The translations under genes and the position numbers were made by a program. A stretch of DNA of 64,000 bases from Mesorhizobium loti (GTDB taxonomy: Bacteria > Pseudomonadota > Alphaproteobacteria > Rhizobiales > Rhizobiaceae): positions 5,743,501 through 5,807,500 of the forward strand of contig NZ_CP033334.1 in NCBI RefSeq assembly GCF_013170705.1, read 5' to 3'. The stretch's first letter is position 1; every line of letters starts with the position of its first letter. Under the pieces are notes generated by a model that saw only the letters and a list, made by a program, of their open reading frames with translations, did not search any database and was not told where the DNA came from. This document shows positions 27,316 to 36,385 of the stretch, piece after piece.

Positions 27316-27418
27316 AATCTTCGCCCAAACCGCCGCAACCAACATGATTTTGCGCGGAACTGGATGACTGCGGACGCGATCCGCTTCAAGGTCGCGGTGC
27401 GGTCAGGGGGCCGCTCCG

Positions 27419-27613
27419 ATGTCCGATTCGCCGATCCTGTTCGTGCGCAAGGTCGCCAGTCGCCTTGGCGGCACGGTCATGCTCGAAGACATGAACCTTG
27501 TGATCGAGGGCGGCTCGATCCACGCGCTGGTCGGCGAAAGCGGCGCCGGCAAGTCAACGCTGACAAAGGTGCTGACGGGCCGAGCCCCTTCGCCGATCAT
27601 CCGGCTGCCCTGA
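27419..27613 (+). pseudogene. Truncated sugar ABC transporter ATPase
   Basis: The reading frame begins like a sugar ABC ATPase, with ILFVRKVASRLGGTVMLEDM and an intact Walker A GESGAGKSTLTKVLTG. It then runs into an unrelated ten-residue tail and a stop at residue 65, with no Q loop, signature or Walker B. A full ATPase of the same kind lies downstream at 29850. The gene seems to have lost its 3' part by deletion, leaving a remnant in front of the binding protein gene. Confidence 0.75.
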
Positions 27614-27807
27614 AAAATCCTCCCAACTGATGCAATCTGATGGGTCCGCTGATGGCGGCGCGTCAGGCGCCGACTACATCTGCAGATGGAGGCTTGCCAT
27701 TCGTCGAAAAAGGGAATGCTCTTAGGCATCCGAGCGGCGCTGGCAAAAGACGCAATCCGGCCGAGCCGGAACAAGGGACGGATCATCTTCAACCGGGAGG
27801 AAATCAA

Positions 27808-28743
27808 ATGCTGACAAGACTGAGACTTGTGCTCTACGGCCTGCTGGTCGCGCTGACGGTCATTCCCGCCGCGGCGCAGGCCAAGACCTTCTACTGGATT
27901 TCACATGGCGGCCCGGCCGACCCGGTCTGGACCTACTTCCTGGCCGGTGCCAAGCAATGGGCCAAGGACACCGGCAATACCGTCAACACCTCGTTCCACA
28001 ATGGCGATGTCGCCTCCCAGCAGGAAGCGGTTCGCGCCGCCCTCTCGGCCAAGGCCGACGGTATCGTCACCACCAGCCCCGATCCGGGCAGCCTTGTCGA
28101 GATCGTCAAGGAAGCCCGCGCCGCCAACATCCCGATCATCAACTTCAACACGCCCGATCCCAAGGCCAATTTCAATGCCTATGTCGGCGGCGACAACGTC
28201 ACCTTCGGCAAGCATTGGGCGCAGTATCTGGTCGACAAGGGCCTGGTGAAGAAGGGCGACTTCGTCTGGATGCCGGTCGAGATTCCCGGCGCCACCTACG
28301 GCGTCCAGGAAGAAGAAGGCATCAAGAGCGTGTTCGGACCGCTCGGCATCACCTATGAAGTGACCGAAGCGACGCTCGATCAGGCCGAGGTGATCAACCG
28401 CATGGTCGACTACCTCACCGCCCACAAAGGCAAGGTCAACGCCATCATCGGCCTCGGCGACCTCGTCACCGGCTCGATCAAGCGGGTGTTCGACCAGGTC
28501 GGCGTCAAGCCGGGCGAAATCCCGGTCGTCGGCTGGGGCAATTCGCTCGACACCACGCAGGAAGTGCTGAACGGCTATGTCAATGCCGGCCAGTGGCAGG
28601 ACCCGCAGGCGACCAGCTATGTCGCGCTGTCGCTCGCCAACATGGCCGCGTCAGGCATTCCTCCGGGCTTCAACGTCATCACCGGCGCGCTCTACGAAAA
28701 GGACACGGCCGGCGTCTACGACAAGATCCTGTCCGGCAAATAA
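27808..28743 (+). CDS. Sugar ABC transporter substrate-binding protein
   Basis: This is a periplasmic receptor of the ribose/rhamnose type (periplasmic-binding protein 4 fold). The 311-residue product has a Sec signal peptide (1-26, cut at AQA-KT), a mature start of FYWISHGGPADPVW, and the family turns DGIVTTSPDPGSL and IGLGDLVTGSIKR. CGGGAGGAAATCAA directly precedes the ATG, which fixes the start. The ligand is unknown. Confidence 0.9.
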   Translation: MLTRLRLVLYGLLVALTVIPAAAQAKTFYWISHGGPADPVWTYFLAGAKQWAKDTGNTVNTSFHNGDVASQQEAVRAALSAKADGIVTTSPDPGSLVEIVKEARAANIPIINFNTPDPKANFNAYVGGDNVTFGKHWAQYLVDKGLVKKGDFVWMPVEIPGATYGVQEEEGIKSVFGPLGITYEVTEATLDQAEVINRMVDYLTAHKGKVNAIIGLGDLVTGSIKRVFDQVGVKPGEIPVVGWGNSLDTTQEVLNGYVNAGQWQDPQATSYVALSLANMAASGIPPGFNVITGALYEKDTAGVYDKILSGK

Positions 28744-28859
28744 CCGCGATCCTGGCGCCGCACCGTTCTGGCACGCGGCGCCAGGTTTCCCTTGCGCCGC
28801 GACTGGCCCGCCCGATGCGGTGGGATCGCGGCCCGTTCCAACCATGTCGCGGGTTCCCT

Positions 28860-29846
28860 GTGGAAAATCATTCGCTTGTCCAACGCCTGATCGCGCGGCC
28901 TGAATTTGGTCCCTTCGTGCTGCTCGTCGTAGAGATCGGTGTCTTCTGGGGCTTCAACCACGACTTCCTGTCGCCACAGAATATCTCCAACACGCTGGCC
29001 TTCACCGTCGAGCTCGGCCTGATCGCGCTGGCGATGACGTTGCTGATGACGTCAGGCGAATTCGACCTTTCCGTCGGCTCCCTGTTCGGCTTTTCGCCGG
29101 TGCTGATGTGGACGCTGTTCAACAGTGGCGTCACCTCGCTGGAAATGGGCTTCGTCGCCGCGCTGCTGGTCGCCGCCCTGATCGGCCTGGTCAATGGCTG
29201 GTTCGTCACCCAGCTCAAGATCCCCTCCTTCCTGGTGACGCTCGGCATGCTTTTGGTGGTGCGCGGCAGTGCCCTTTTCATCACCGACGGTTTTCCGCAA
29301 CGCACCTGGAGCGCCGAGGGCAGCTGGCTGGCGGAAGCGCTGGTCGGCGACTTCTTCATCGGGCCGTTCCGCATCTACATGTCGCTGTTCTGGTTCATCG
29401 CCGCGGCGATCGCGCTCGGCTATGTGCTGACGCAGAGCCGGACCGGCAACTGGATCCAGGCGGCGGGCGGCAATCCCAACGCGGCGCGGGCCCGCGGCGT
29501 CAATGTCAACCGCGTCAAGATCGGCCTGTTCGTGCTCTCCTCGGTCATGGCTTCGCTGGCCGGCGTCATCTCCTCGCTGCGCACGTCCGCAGCCAATCCC
29601 AACAGCGGCACCGGCTACGAACTCGAAGTCATCGCCATGGTGGTGATCGGCGGCACGGCGCTGACCGGCGGGCGCGGTACCATCATCGGCACCGTGCTCG
29701 GCATCCTGATCCTGCGGGTGATGCGCAACGGCATCGTGCTGATCGGCGTGCCGGGCCTCGCCTACAACATCTTCATCGGCGCTATCATCCTTGGCATGAT
29801 GGCGCTCCACTCATGGCTGGAACGCCGGCATCAGGCAGGGACTTGA
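28860..29846 (+). CDS. Sugar ABC transporter permease
   Basis: This is an inner-membrane permease of the RbsC/FrcC type with eight to ten helices in about 328 residues. Family segments include MTLLMTSGEFDLSVGSLFGF and VIGGTALTGGRGTIIGTVLG. The start is uncertain: GTG at 28860 gives VENHSLVQRLIARPEFG, a normal N terminus, while ATG 28815 would add 15 residues. The ATPase gene begins three bases after the stop. Confidence 0.88.
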   Translation: MENHSLVQRLIARPEFGPFVLLVVEIGVFWGFNHDFLSPQNISNTLAFTVELGLIALAMTLLMTSGEFDLSVGSLFGFSPVLMWTLFNSGVTSLEMGFVAALLVAALIGLVNGWFVTQLKIPSFLVTLGMLLVVRGSALFITDGFPQRTWSAEGSWLAEALVGDFFIGPFRIYMSLFWFIAAAIALGYVLTQSRTGNWIQAAGGNPNAARARGVNVNRVKIGLFVLSSVMASLAGVISSLRTSAANPNSGTGYELEVIAMVVIGGTALTGGRGTIIGTVLGILILRVMRNGIVLIGVPGLAYNIFIGAIILGMMALHSWLERRHQAGT

Positions 29847-29849
29847 ACC

Positions 29850-30641
<792 letters not shown>

Positions 30642-30778
30642 GGACGGGCGGAAGCCATCTTGTCGAGGCAGCCGAATGCGCATCGCGATGATGGGTGTCG
30701 ATCACCCGTCCCTCATATCGCATCGGCCGCCAAATCGCTTGTCTGGCGCGCCATCGCATCGGCGCATAGGGTTGCGGC

Positions 30779-31801
30779 ATGAAGGCCACCGTCTCCGACA
30801 TCGCCAGGAACTGCGGACTCTCGACCGCGACGGTCGACAGGGTGCTCAACAACAGGCCAGGTGCCAGTGCAGCCAACCGGCAGCGCGTGATGGAGGCGGC
30901 CAAGCAGCTTGGCTATTTGCCGGTCGCGGACCAGGTGACGCTTCCCTCGAAGCCTGCAAATCTCGAATTTTTCCTGCCGATCGGCAGCAATGCCTTCATG
31001 CAGGATCTGGCAAGACACATCGAGGACTATGCATCACGCCTGCCGCTGGTCGCCTCCTGCCGGATCCACAACCTCGCCGGCATCGCGCCGAATGCGCTGC
31101 AGGGAGCCGTCGAAAACCTGTCGCTGAGGGCCAATGGCGTTGGTGTCATCGCCATCGACCATCCGCGAACCCGCAACATCCTGCGCGACATTGTCGACAC
31201 CGGCATCCGCCTGGTGACGCTGGTGTCCGATATTCCGGCCGCTCCCCGCTCGGCCTATGTCGGCATCGACAACCGCGTGGCGGGACGGACGGCCGCGCTC
31301 TTGATGGGACGCTTCCTCGGCGGCCGCGAGGGCCATCTTGCGATGGTCGTCGGCTCGCGCTCCTATCGCGGACATGAGGAACGTGAAATGGGCTTTCGCT
31401 CCGTGCTTGGCGAGGAATTTCCCAACCTCACCGTAACCAGTGCCGTCGAGATCAACGATGAGCCGGATGCCAGCTATGCCGAAACCATGAAGGCGCTGCA
31501 CAACGAACCGGAACTGCTCGGCATTTATTGTGTCGGGGCCGGGCGCTCCGGCGTTGCAAAAGCCATCCGGGAAGCCAGGCCCAACCGCAAGCCGGTCTTC
31601 ATCTGCCACGACCTGACGAGAGAAACGCGCGGCTACCTCGTCGACGACCTCGCCGATGTCGTCATCGACCAGAACGCCAGGCTGATCGCCGAACAGTCGG
31701 TCATTCGCCTGCTGGGCTCCATCGCCTCATCGGCGCCCTATCTGACGCGAAAATTCATCGAGCCACGACTGATCTTCAGGGAAAACGTTCCGGTGCAATG
31801 A
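30779..31801 (+). CDS. LacI family transcriptional regulator
   Basis: This 340-residue regulator has the LacI helix-turn-helix at residues 2-25 (VSDIARNCGLSTATVDRVLN), where the usual VSRVLN is VDRVLN. The hinge and a periplasmic-binding-protein-like effector domain (about 60-335) follow. It is on the same strand 137 bases after the sugar ABC operon, so that operon and perhaps the FAH gene are the likely targets. Confidence 0.9.
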   Translation: MKATVSDIARNCGLSTATVDRVLNNRPGASAANRQRVMEAAKQLGYLPVADQVTLPSKPANLEFFLPIGSNAFMQDLARHIEDYASRLPLVASCRIHNLAGIAPNALQGAVENLSLRANGVGVIAIDHPRTRNILRDIVDTGIRLVTLVSDIPAAPRSAYVGIDNRVAGRTAALLMGRFLGGREGHLAMVVGSRSYRGHEEREMGFRSVLGEEFPNLTVTSAVEINDEPDASYAETMKALHNEPELLGIYCVGAGRSGVAKAIREARPNRKPVFICHDLTRETRGYLVDDLADVVIDQNARLIAEQSVIRLLGSIASSAPYLTRKFIEPRLIFRENVPVQ

Positions 31802-31900
31802 TACCGTGTTTCCCGGCTTTTGCGGACGACACGGCAAATCTGCACAGCAGCTATGCACAATTCATTGTTGCCGAATCATTGGGCAACTCATACTTTCTGG

Positions 31901-32018
31901 TTGTCGGCCATCTACTCCTCCCAGATGCGATGCCGATGCTGAATGGGGTGCACCTCCTCCCGCATCACATTCGAAATCGAGCCCGCTGCCACCTCCTCCC
32001 GGCAGCGGGCTTTTTTCG
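31901..32018 (+). ncRNA. Alpha-r14/NfeR1-like small RNA with three anti-Shine-Dalgarno loops
   Basis: About 118 bases fold into three hairpins, each with an A(C)CUCCUCCC loop. Hairpin 1 is CATCT-loop-AGATG (31909-31927). Hairpin 2 is GGTGC-loop-GCATC (31947-31966). Hairpin 3 is GCCCGCTGCC-loop-GGCAGCGGGC (31981-32010), followed by TTTTTT. The loop motif is complementary to Shine-Dalgarno sequences. This is the layout of the alpha-r14 family (NfeR1 in Sinorhizobium), which represses translation of many transporter mRNAs. A CATACT box at 31889-31894 would put the 5' end near 31901. Confidence 0.85.
31981..32016 (+). terminator. Rho-independent terminator of the small RNA
   Basis: A perfect ten-base stem, GCCCGCTGCC with GGCAGCGGGC, is followed by six T. 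The loop holds the third CCTCCTCCC motif, so the terminator is also a functional arm of the RNA. Confidence 0.92.
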
Positions 32019-32114
32019 TTGTGCTATCAGGGATGGCGGCACAGCCTGCGTCGAACGGCGCCAGGCATCGCCTCGGTCTTATGACCGGAAAACCACCGAC
32101 AGAGGCGACTAAAC

Positions 32115-32708
32115 TCAACCAGCGGCAGCGCCCCGGAAGGAAACGACCAGCCCTTCGGCCATGCGCACGAACTGGGTGCTCGGACCTTCGGCCCCTACCG
32201 TCTGCACGCTGACGCGCGCACCCTCGAACAGAAGCGACAGCGTGTCGGCGAGCAGTTCGGCCTGACCAATGCCGGCATCCCGGCATAACGTCACGAGGCG
32301 CTCGCGCTGAGCCTCCTTGAGTTCCTTAATCACCAGCCTGGCCGGATGGTCCGGCTCGGTCAGCTCCGCGGCGGCATTGGCCATATCGCAGCCGCGACCA
32401 TCAGCATTGAGCATGGCAGCGGCCTTGCGAACCCAGGCATGCAGTTGCGCAAGCTTGTCGCCAGGGAACTCGGCCTCGAAAGTGTCCCACATGGCGCCCG
32501 CCTTGGCCGCGTTGGCGCGCAGGCACTCGACGATCAGCTCGTCCTTGGATTCGAAGTGACGATAGAGCGTCATCTTGTTCGTGCCGGCAGCTTCGGTAAT
32601 GGCGTCGACGCCGACGCCCTTGATGCCGTGCTTGTGGAACATGTCGCGTGCCGTCTCCAGGATTCGATCCCGGGGACGAGAGCGCTCCACGACGCCGTCT
32701 GTCATCAT
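32115..32708 (-). CDS. TetR family transcriptional regulator
   Basis: This 197-residue repressor has the N-terminal helix-turn-helix (ILETARDMFHKHGIKGVGVD and AAGTNKMTLYRHFESKDEL, residues 16-59) and a helical ligand domain with a single CDM motif (GRGCDMANAAAEL). It is divergent from the RND pump genes and two tandem dyads lie between them, so it very probably represses the pump and itself. Confidence 0.9.
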   Translation of the reverse strand: MMTDGVVERSRPRDRILETARDMFHKHGIKGVGVDAITEAAGTNKMTLYRHFESKDELIVECLRANAAKAGAMWDTFEAEFPGDKLAQLHAWVRKAAAMLNADGRGCDMANAAAELTEPDHPARLVIKELKEAQRERLVTLCRDAGIGQAELLADTLSLLFEGARVSVQTVGAEGPSTQFVRMAEGLVVSFRGAAAG

Positions 32709-32756
32709 GATCTCCTTTCGTTTCCAAAAAACCCTCGGCCACCTCTTGACTAGGGT

Positions 32757-32797
32757 GTTACCGGTCTGTAACTTCCAGAATGTTACTTACTGGTAAC
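32757..32797. promoter_or_regulatory. Two tandem TetR operators
   Basis: Two 16-base dyads with the same half-sites, GTTAC-N6-GTAAC, lie at 32757-32772 and 32782-32797, with centres 25 bases apart. The outer GTGTTACC and GGTAACAC ends also match. They sit between the divergent TetR and pump genes. A TTGACT at 32746-32751 could be the -35 of the pump promoter, which the first site would cover. Confidence 0.7.
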
Positions 32798-32948
32798 ACC
32801 TATGTCGTCCGCCGTCAATAACAAGGCCGTGAACTGGTCCTGCCAGATGAGAGGGACGAGAAACTGCCAATCATGCGGCCTCGGCCGGTGAAGAAATGAA
32901 AACGGTTCGCGAGCATGGGCTGCGAATCGACAGACAAGGAGCCGGCCA

Positions 32949-33200
32949 ATGCCACAGCGCCGCGATCTTACCATAGATGAGGCCGTCCGGGATCCGATGA
33001 TCCGGCTGGTCATGAAAGCAGATGGGGTCGACCCCCGCGCTTTCGAGAAAATGCTTCGCTCGCTTGCCGATGGGCAGCGTCGCGAGGTGCCGTTGCTGCG
33101 TTCACGGGAAGCGTCCCGTGACGGGCACGGCCAGTTGTCCAGGGTTGCCAGTGCCTTCGGGCGGGCAAGAGCAGCCGGCGAGGCATGTGTGTCGTGGTAA
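32949..33200 (+). CDS. Small hypothetical protein ahead of the efflux pump
   Basis: This is an 83-residue protein of unknown function. AAGGAG lies seven bases before the ATG. The first half, with LTIDEAVRDPMIRLVMKADG, looks like a conserved helical segment that I recall from short rhizobial proteins. The tail is basic and ends across the start of the RND gene with a 16-base overlap, so translation of the two is probably coupled. Confidence 0.6.
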   Translation: MPQRRDLTIDEAVRDPMIRLVMKADGVDPRAFEKMLRSLADGQRREVPLLRSREASRDGHGQLSRVASAFGRARAAGEACVSW

Positions 33201-36200
33201 ACTTTTTCATTCACCGCCCGATCTTCGCCTCGTCGATCGCCATCATCATGGTGCTCGCCGGGACGATTTGTTATTTCCTGCTGCCGGTCTCGCAGTTTCC
33301 CGACATCACGCCGCCCCAGGTCGTGGTCAGCGCCCACTATCCGGGCGCCAGCGCGCAAGTGGTGGCCGACACGGTGACGACGCCGCTGGAGCAGCAGATC
33401 AACGGCGTGCAAGGCATGACCTACATGTCGTCGACGAGCTCCAATGACGGTTCCTCGACCATCACCATCACCTTCGATGTCGGCTACTCCCTGAGCACCG
33501 CCGCCGTCGACGTCCAGAACCGCGTCTCGCAGGCGGCATCGTCGCTGCCGGCGATCGTCAACCAGGGCGGCGTGACGATCAAGAAGCAGAACCCGAACTT
33601 CGTCCTGATCGTCAACCTGACCTCGCCCGACAGTTCCGTCGATCCGGTGGCGCTCTCGAACCTTGCCTATCTCCAGGTCGTCGATCCGCTGAAGCGGCTG
33701 GAAGGCGTTGGCGACGTCCAGATATTCGGCGAGCGGCGCTATTCGATGCGTGTCTGGCTCGATCCCGACAAGCTCGCCAATCTCGGCATCACCGCCGTCG
33801 ACGTGCAGAATGCCATCGCCGAACAGAACGTCCAGGTGGCGGCTGGCAAGATCGGCCAGTCTCCGGCGCCGGCAGGCACCGCCTTCGAGATGCAGGTCAA
33901 CGCCGTCGGCCGCCTGAGCGACCCGAAGGAATTCGGCGACATCGTCGTGCGCGCTAACACCGACAGCGGCTCGCTGGTGCGGCTGCGCGACGTTGCCCGG
34001 ATCGAGCTTGGCGCGCTGCAATATTCGTCCTCAGCCTTCTTCGGCAAGGACCCGACCGTGGTGCTCGCCGTCTACCAGATGCCTGGTTCCAACGCGCTCG
34101 ACCTTCAGCAGCGCGTCAAGGACAAGATGCAGGAGCTGTCCGGCCGATTCCCCAAGGGCGTATCCTACGCGATGCATTACGACACGACGCGCTTCGTTTC
34201 GGCGTCGATGCATGACGTGCTGATCACGCTCGGCGAAGCGCTGGTGCTGGTCGTCGCCGTGGTGTTCGTCTTCCTGCAGAGCTGGCGCACGACCATCATC
34301 CCGACCATCGCCATTCCGGTATCGCTGGTGGCGACGCTGGTCGTCATGGAGATGCTGGGCTTCTCGCTCAACATGCTCTCCCTGCTCGGCATGGTGCTGG
34401 CGATCGGCCTCGTGGTCGACGACGCCATCGTGGTGGTCGAGAATGTCGAAAGGCAACTGGAGGCAGGGCTGAAACCACTGGCGGCCACCAAGGCCGCCAT
34501 GGCCGAAGTCACCGGCCCGATCATCGCCACCACCGCGGTGCTGATGGCCGTGTTCGTGCCGGTTGCCTTCATTCCCGGTGTTTCGGGCCGGCTCTACAAC
34601 CAGTTCGCGCTGACCGTGGCGATTTCCGTCGGCATTTCCGCCTTCAATTCGCTGACGCTCAGCCCCGCGCTCAGTGCCGCCTTCCTGAAGCATCGCCAGC
34701 CGACGCAGTTCGTGCTGTTCCGCTGGTTCAACACCGGCTTTGACAGGCTGTCGCATGCCTATGCCCATGGCGTGCGCTTCCTCATCCGCTTGCGCTGGAT
34801 CATGCTCGGCCTGTTCGCGGCCGGACTGGTCGCAACATACTTCGTCTGGCAGCGTCTGCCGTCGACCTTCCTTCCGGTCGAGGACCAAGGCTATTTCTTC
34901 GTCGTCATCCAGTTGCCCGACGGCGCCTCGCTGGAACGCACCGACGCGGTGGCCAAGCAAGCGCGCGACATCCTGCAGGCGACGCCCGGCGTCGACATCG
35001 TCGGCTCGATCAGCGGCCTGAACTTCCTGACCAGTGCCGCGCAATCGAACTCGGCGGTCGAGTTCGCCATCCTGAAGCCATGGGAAGAGCGTGGCCCTGA
35101 CCAGAGCGCATCGAAGCTTGTGTCCGACGTGCGCGGCAAGCTGATGCAGATTCCGGAAGCCTTTGCGCTGAGCTTCGATCCGCCTTCCATCCCGGGTATT
35201 GGTACCACGGGCGGCTTCGAATTCGTCGTCGAGGACCTGACCGGTCGTGGCAGCACCGCCCTCAACGACGCGACGCAAGCCGTGATCGCCGAGGCGCGCA
35301 AGCAGCCGGAGATCAACCCGCAGCAGCTGTTCTCGCCGTTCTCGACCTCGACGCCGCAGTTCAACTACGACCTCGACCGCAGCAAGGCCAAGCTGCTCGG
35401 CCTCAACCTGCCCGATGTCTTCAACACGCTGCAGATCTATCTCGGCTCGCTCTACGTGAACGACTTCAACCTGTTCGGCCGCACCTTCCGGGTGACCATC
35501 CAGGCCGACAAGGATGCACGTGCGGGCGCCGCCGACATTTCGCGGCTTTATGTGCGCAACGCCTCCGGCGGCATGGTGCCGCTCTCGACGCTGGGCAAGC
35601 TCGTGCCCTTCGTCGGTCCCGAAACCGTGCCGCACTACAACAACAACGCCTCCGCCTCGATCAATGGCGGTGCCGCACCCGGCTTCTCCTCGGGCCAGGC
35701 GGTCGCCGCCATGGAACGGGCGGCCGCCACCGCCCTGCCCAGGGATTTCGGTTTCGAATGGACCGGCATCACCTTCCAGGAGCTCAAGGCAGGATCGATC
35801 GCGTCCGTCGTCTTCGGCCTCGCCATCGTCTTCGTCTTCCTGATCCTGGCGGCTCAGTATGAGAGCTGGGCAATGCCGTTCATGGTGCTGCTGGCGGTGC
35901 CTCTAGCCCTGTTCGGCGCGTTCGCCGCACTTTGGGCGCGCGGCATGCAGATCGACGTCTACTCGCAGATCGGCTTCGTCATGCTGATCGGCCTGGCGGC
36001 CAAGAACGCCATCCTGATCGTCGAGTTCGCAAGACGGCGACGCGAGGAGGGCCTCAGCATCGTCGAGGCGGCGATGGAAGCCGCGCGGCTCAGGCTGCGG
36101 CCGATCCTGATGACGGCTTTCGCCTTCATCCTCGGCGTGCTGCCGCTGATGTTCGCCACTGGCGCCGGTGCCGCGAGCCGTCAGTCGATCGGCACCACCG

Positions 36201-36370
36201 TGTTTGGCGGCATGGTCGCCGCGACCATCCTGTCGCTGGTGTTCGTGCCGGTCTTCTACGCGGTCATTGAACAACTGCGGGAGCGCCGCGAAAGCGGCGA
36301 GCCCGCCTCCAAGCACACTGAACCAACTGCCGAACCCGCCTTCCCTCCCCTGGCGGAAGCGGCCGAATAA
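33185..36370 (+). CDS. RND efflux pump inner-membrane subunit (HAE1 family)
   Basis: This is a proton-driven drug exporter of the AcrB/MexB type, 1061 residues, with 12 membrane helices and two large periplasmic loops. It begins VNFFIHRPIFASSIAIIMVL. The proton relay acids lie in LVVDDAIVVVENVER in helix 4, and the lysine lies in GLAAKNAILIVEFA in helix 10. The start could be ATG 33185 or GTG 33194, which has better spaced GAGG. Unusually, the pump gene comes before the adaptor gene. No outer-membrane channel gene is in this locus. Confidence 0.94.
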   Translation: MCVVVNFFIHRPIFASSIAIIMVLAGTICYFLLPVSQFPDITPPQVVVSAHYPGASAQVVADTVTTPLEQQINGVQGMTYMSSTSSNDGSSTITITFDVGYSLSTAAVDVQNRVSQAASSLPAIVNQGGVTIKKQNPNFVLIVNLTSPDSSVDPVALSNLAYLQVVDPLKRLEGVGDVQIFGERRYSMRVWLDPDKLANLGITAVDVQNAIAEQNVQVAAGKIGQSPAPAGTAFEMQVNAVGRLSDPKEFGDIVVRANTDSGSLVRLRDVARIELGALQYSSSAFFGKDPTVVLAVYQMPGSNALDLQQRVKDKMQELSGRFPKGVSYAMHYDTTRFVSASMHDVLITLGEALVLVVAVVFVFLQSWRTTIIPTIAIPVSLVATLVVMEMLGFSLNMLSLLGMVLAIGLVVDDAIVVVENVERQLEAGLKPLAATKAAMAEVTGPIIATTAVLMAVFVPVAFIPGVSGRLYNQFALTVAISVGISAFNSLTLSPALSAAFLKHRQPTQFVLFRWFNTGFDRLSHAYAHGVRFLIRLRWIMLGLFAAGLVATYFVWQRLPSTFLPVEDQGYFFVVIQLPDGASLERTDAVAKQARDILQATPGVDIVGSISGLNFLTSAAQSNSAVEFAILKPWEERGPDQSASKLVSDVRGKLMQIPEAFALSFDPPSIPGIGTTGGFEFVVEDLTGRGSTALNDATQAVIAEARKQPEINPQQLFSPFSTSTPQFNYDLDRSKAKLLGLNLPDVFNTLQIYLGSLYVNDFNLFGRTFRVTIQADKDARAGAADISRLYVRNASGGMVPLSTLGKLVPFVGPETVPHYNNNASASINGGAAPGFSSGQAVAAMERAAATALPRDFGFEWTGITFQELKAGSIASVVFGLAIVFVFLILAAQYESWAMPFMVLLAVPLALFGAFAALWARGMQIDVYSQIGFVMLIGLAAKNAILIVEFARRRREEGLSIVEAAMEAARLRLRPILMTAFAFILGVLPLMFATGAGAASRQSIGTTVFGGMVAATILSLVFVPVFYAVIEQLRERRESGEPASKHTEPTAEPAFPPLAEAAE

Positions 36371-36385
36371 GATTGGAGACTAATC

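Noticed and set aside
34031..35635. 534-codon minus-strand frame opposite the RND pump
   Set aside because: It is antisense to a textbook RND sequence and has no ribosome site.
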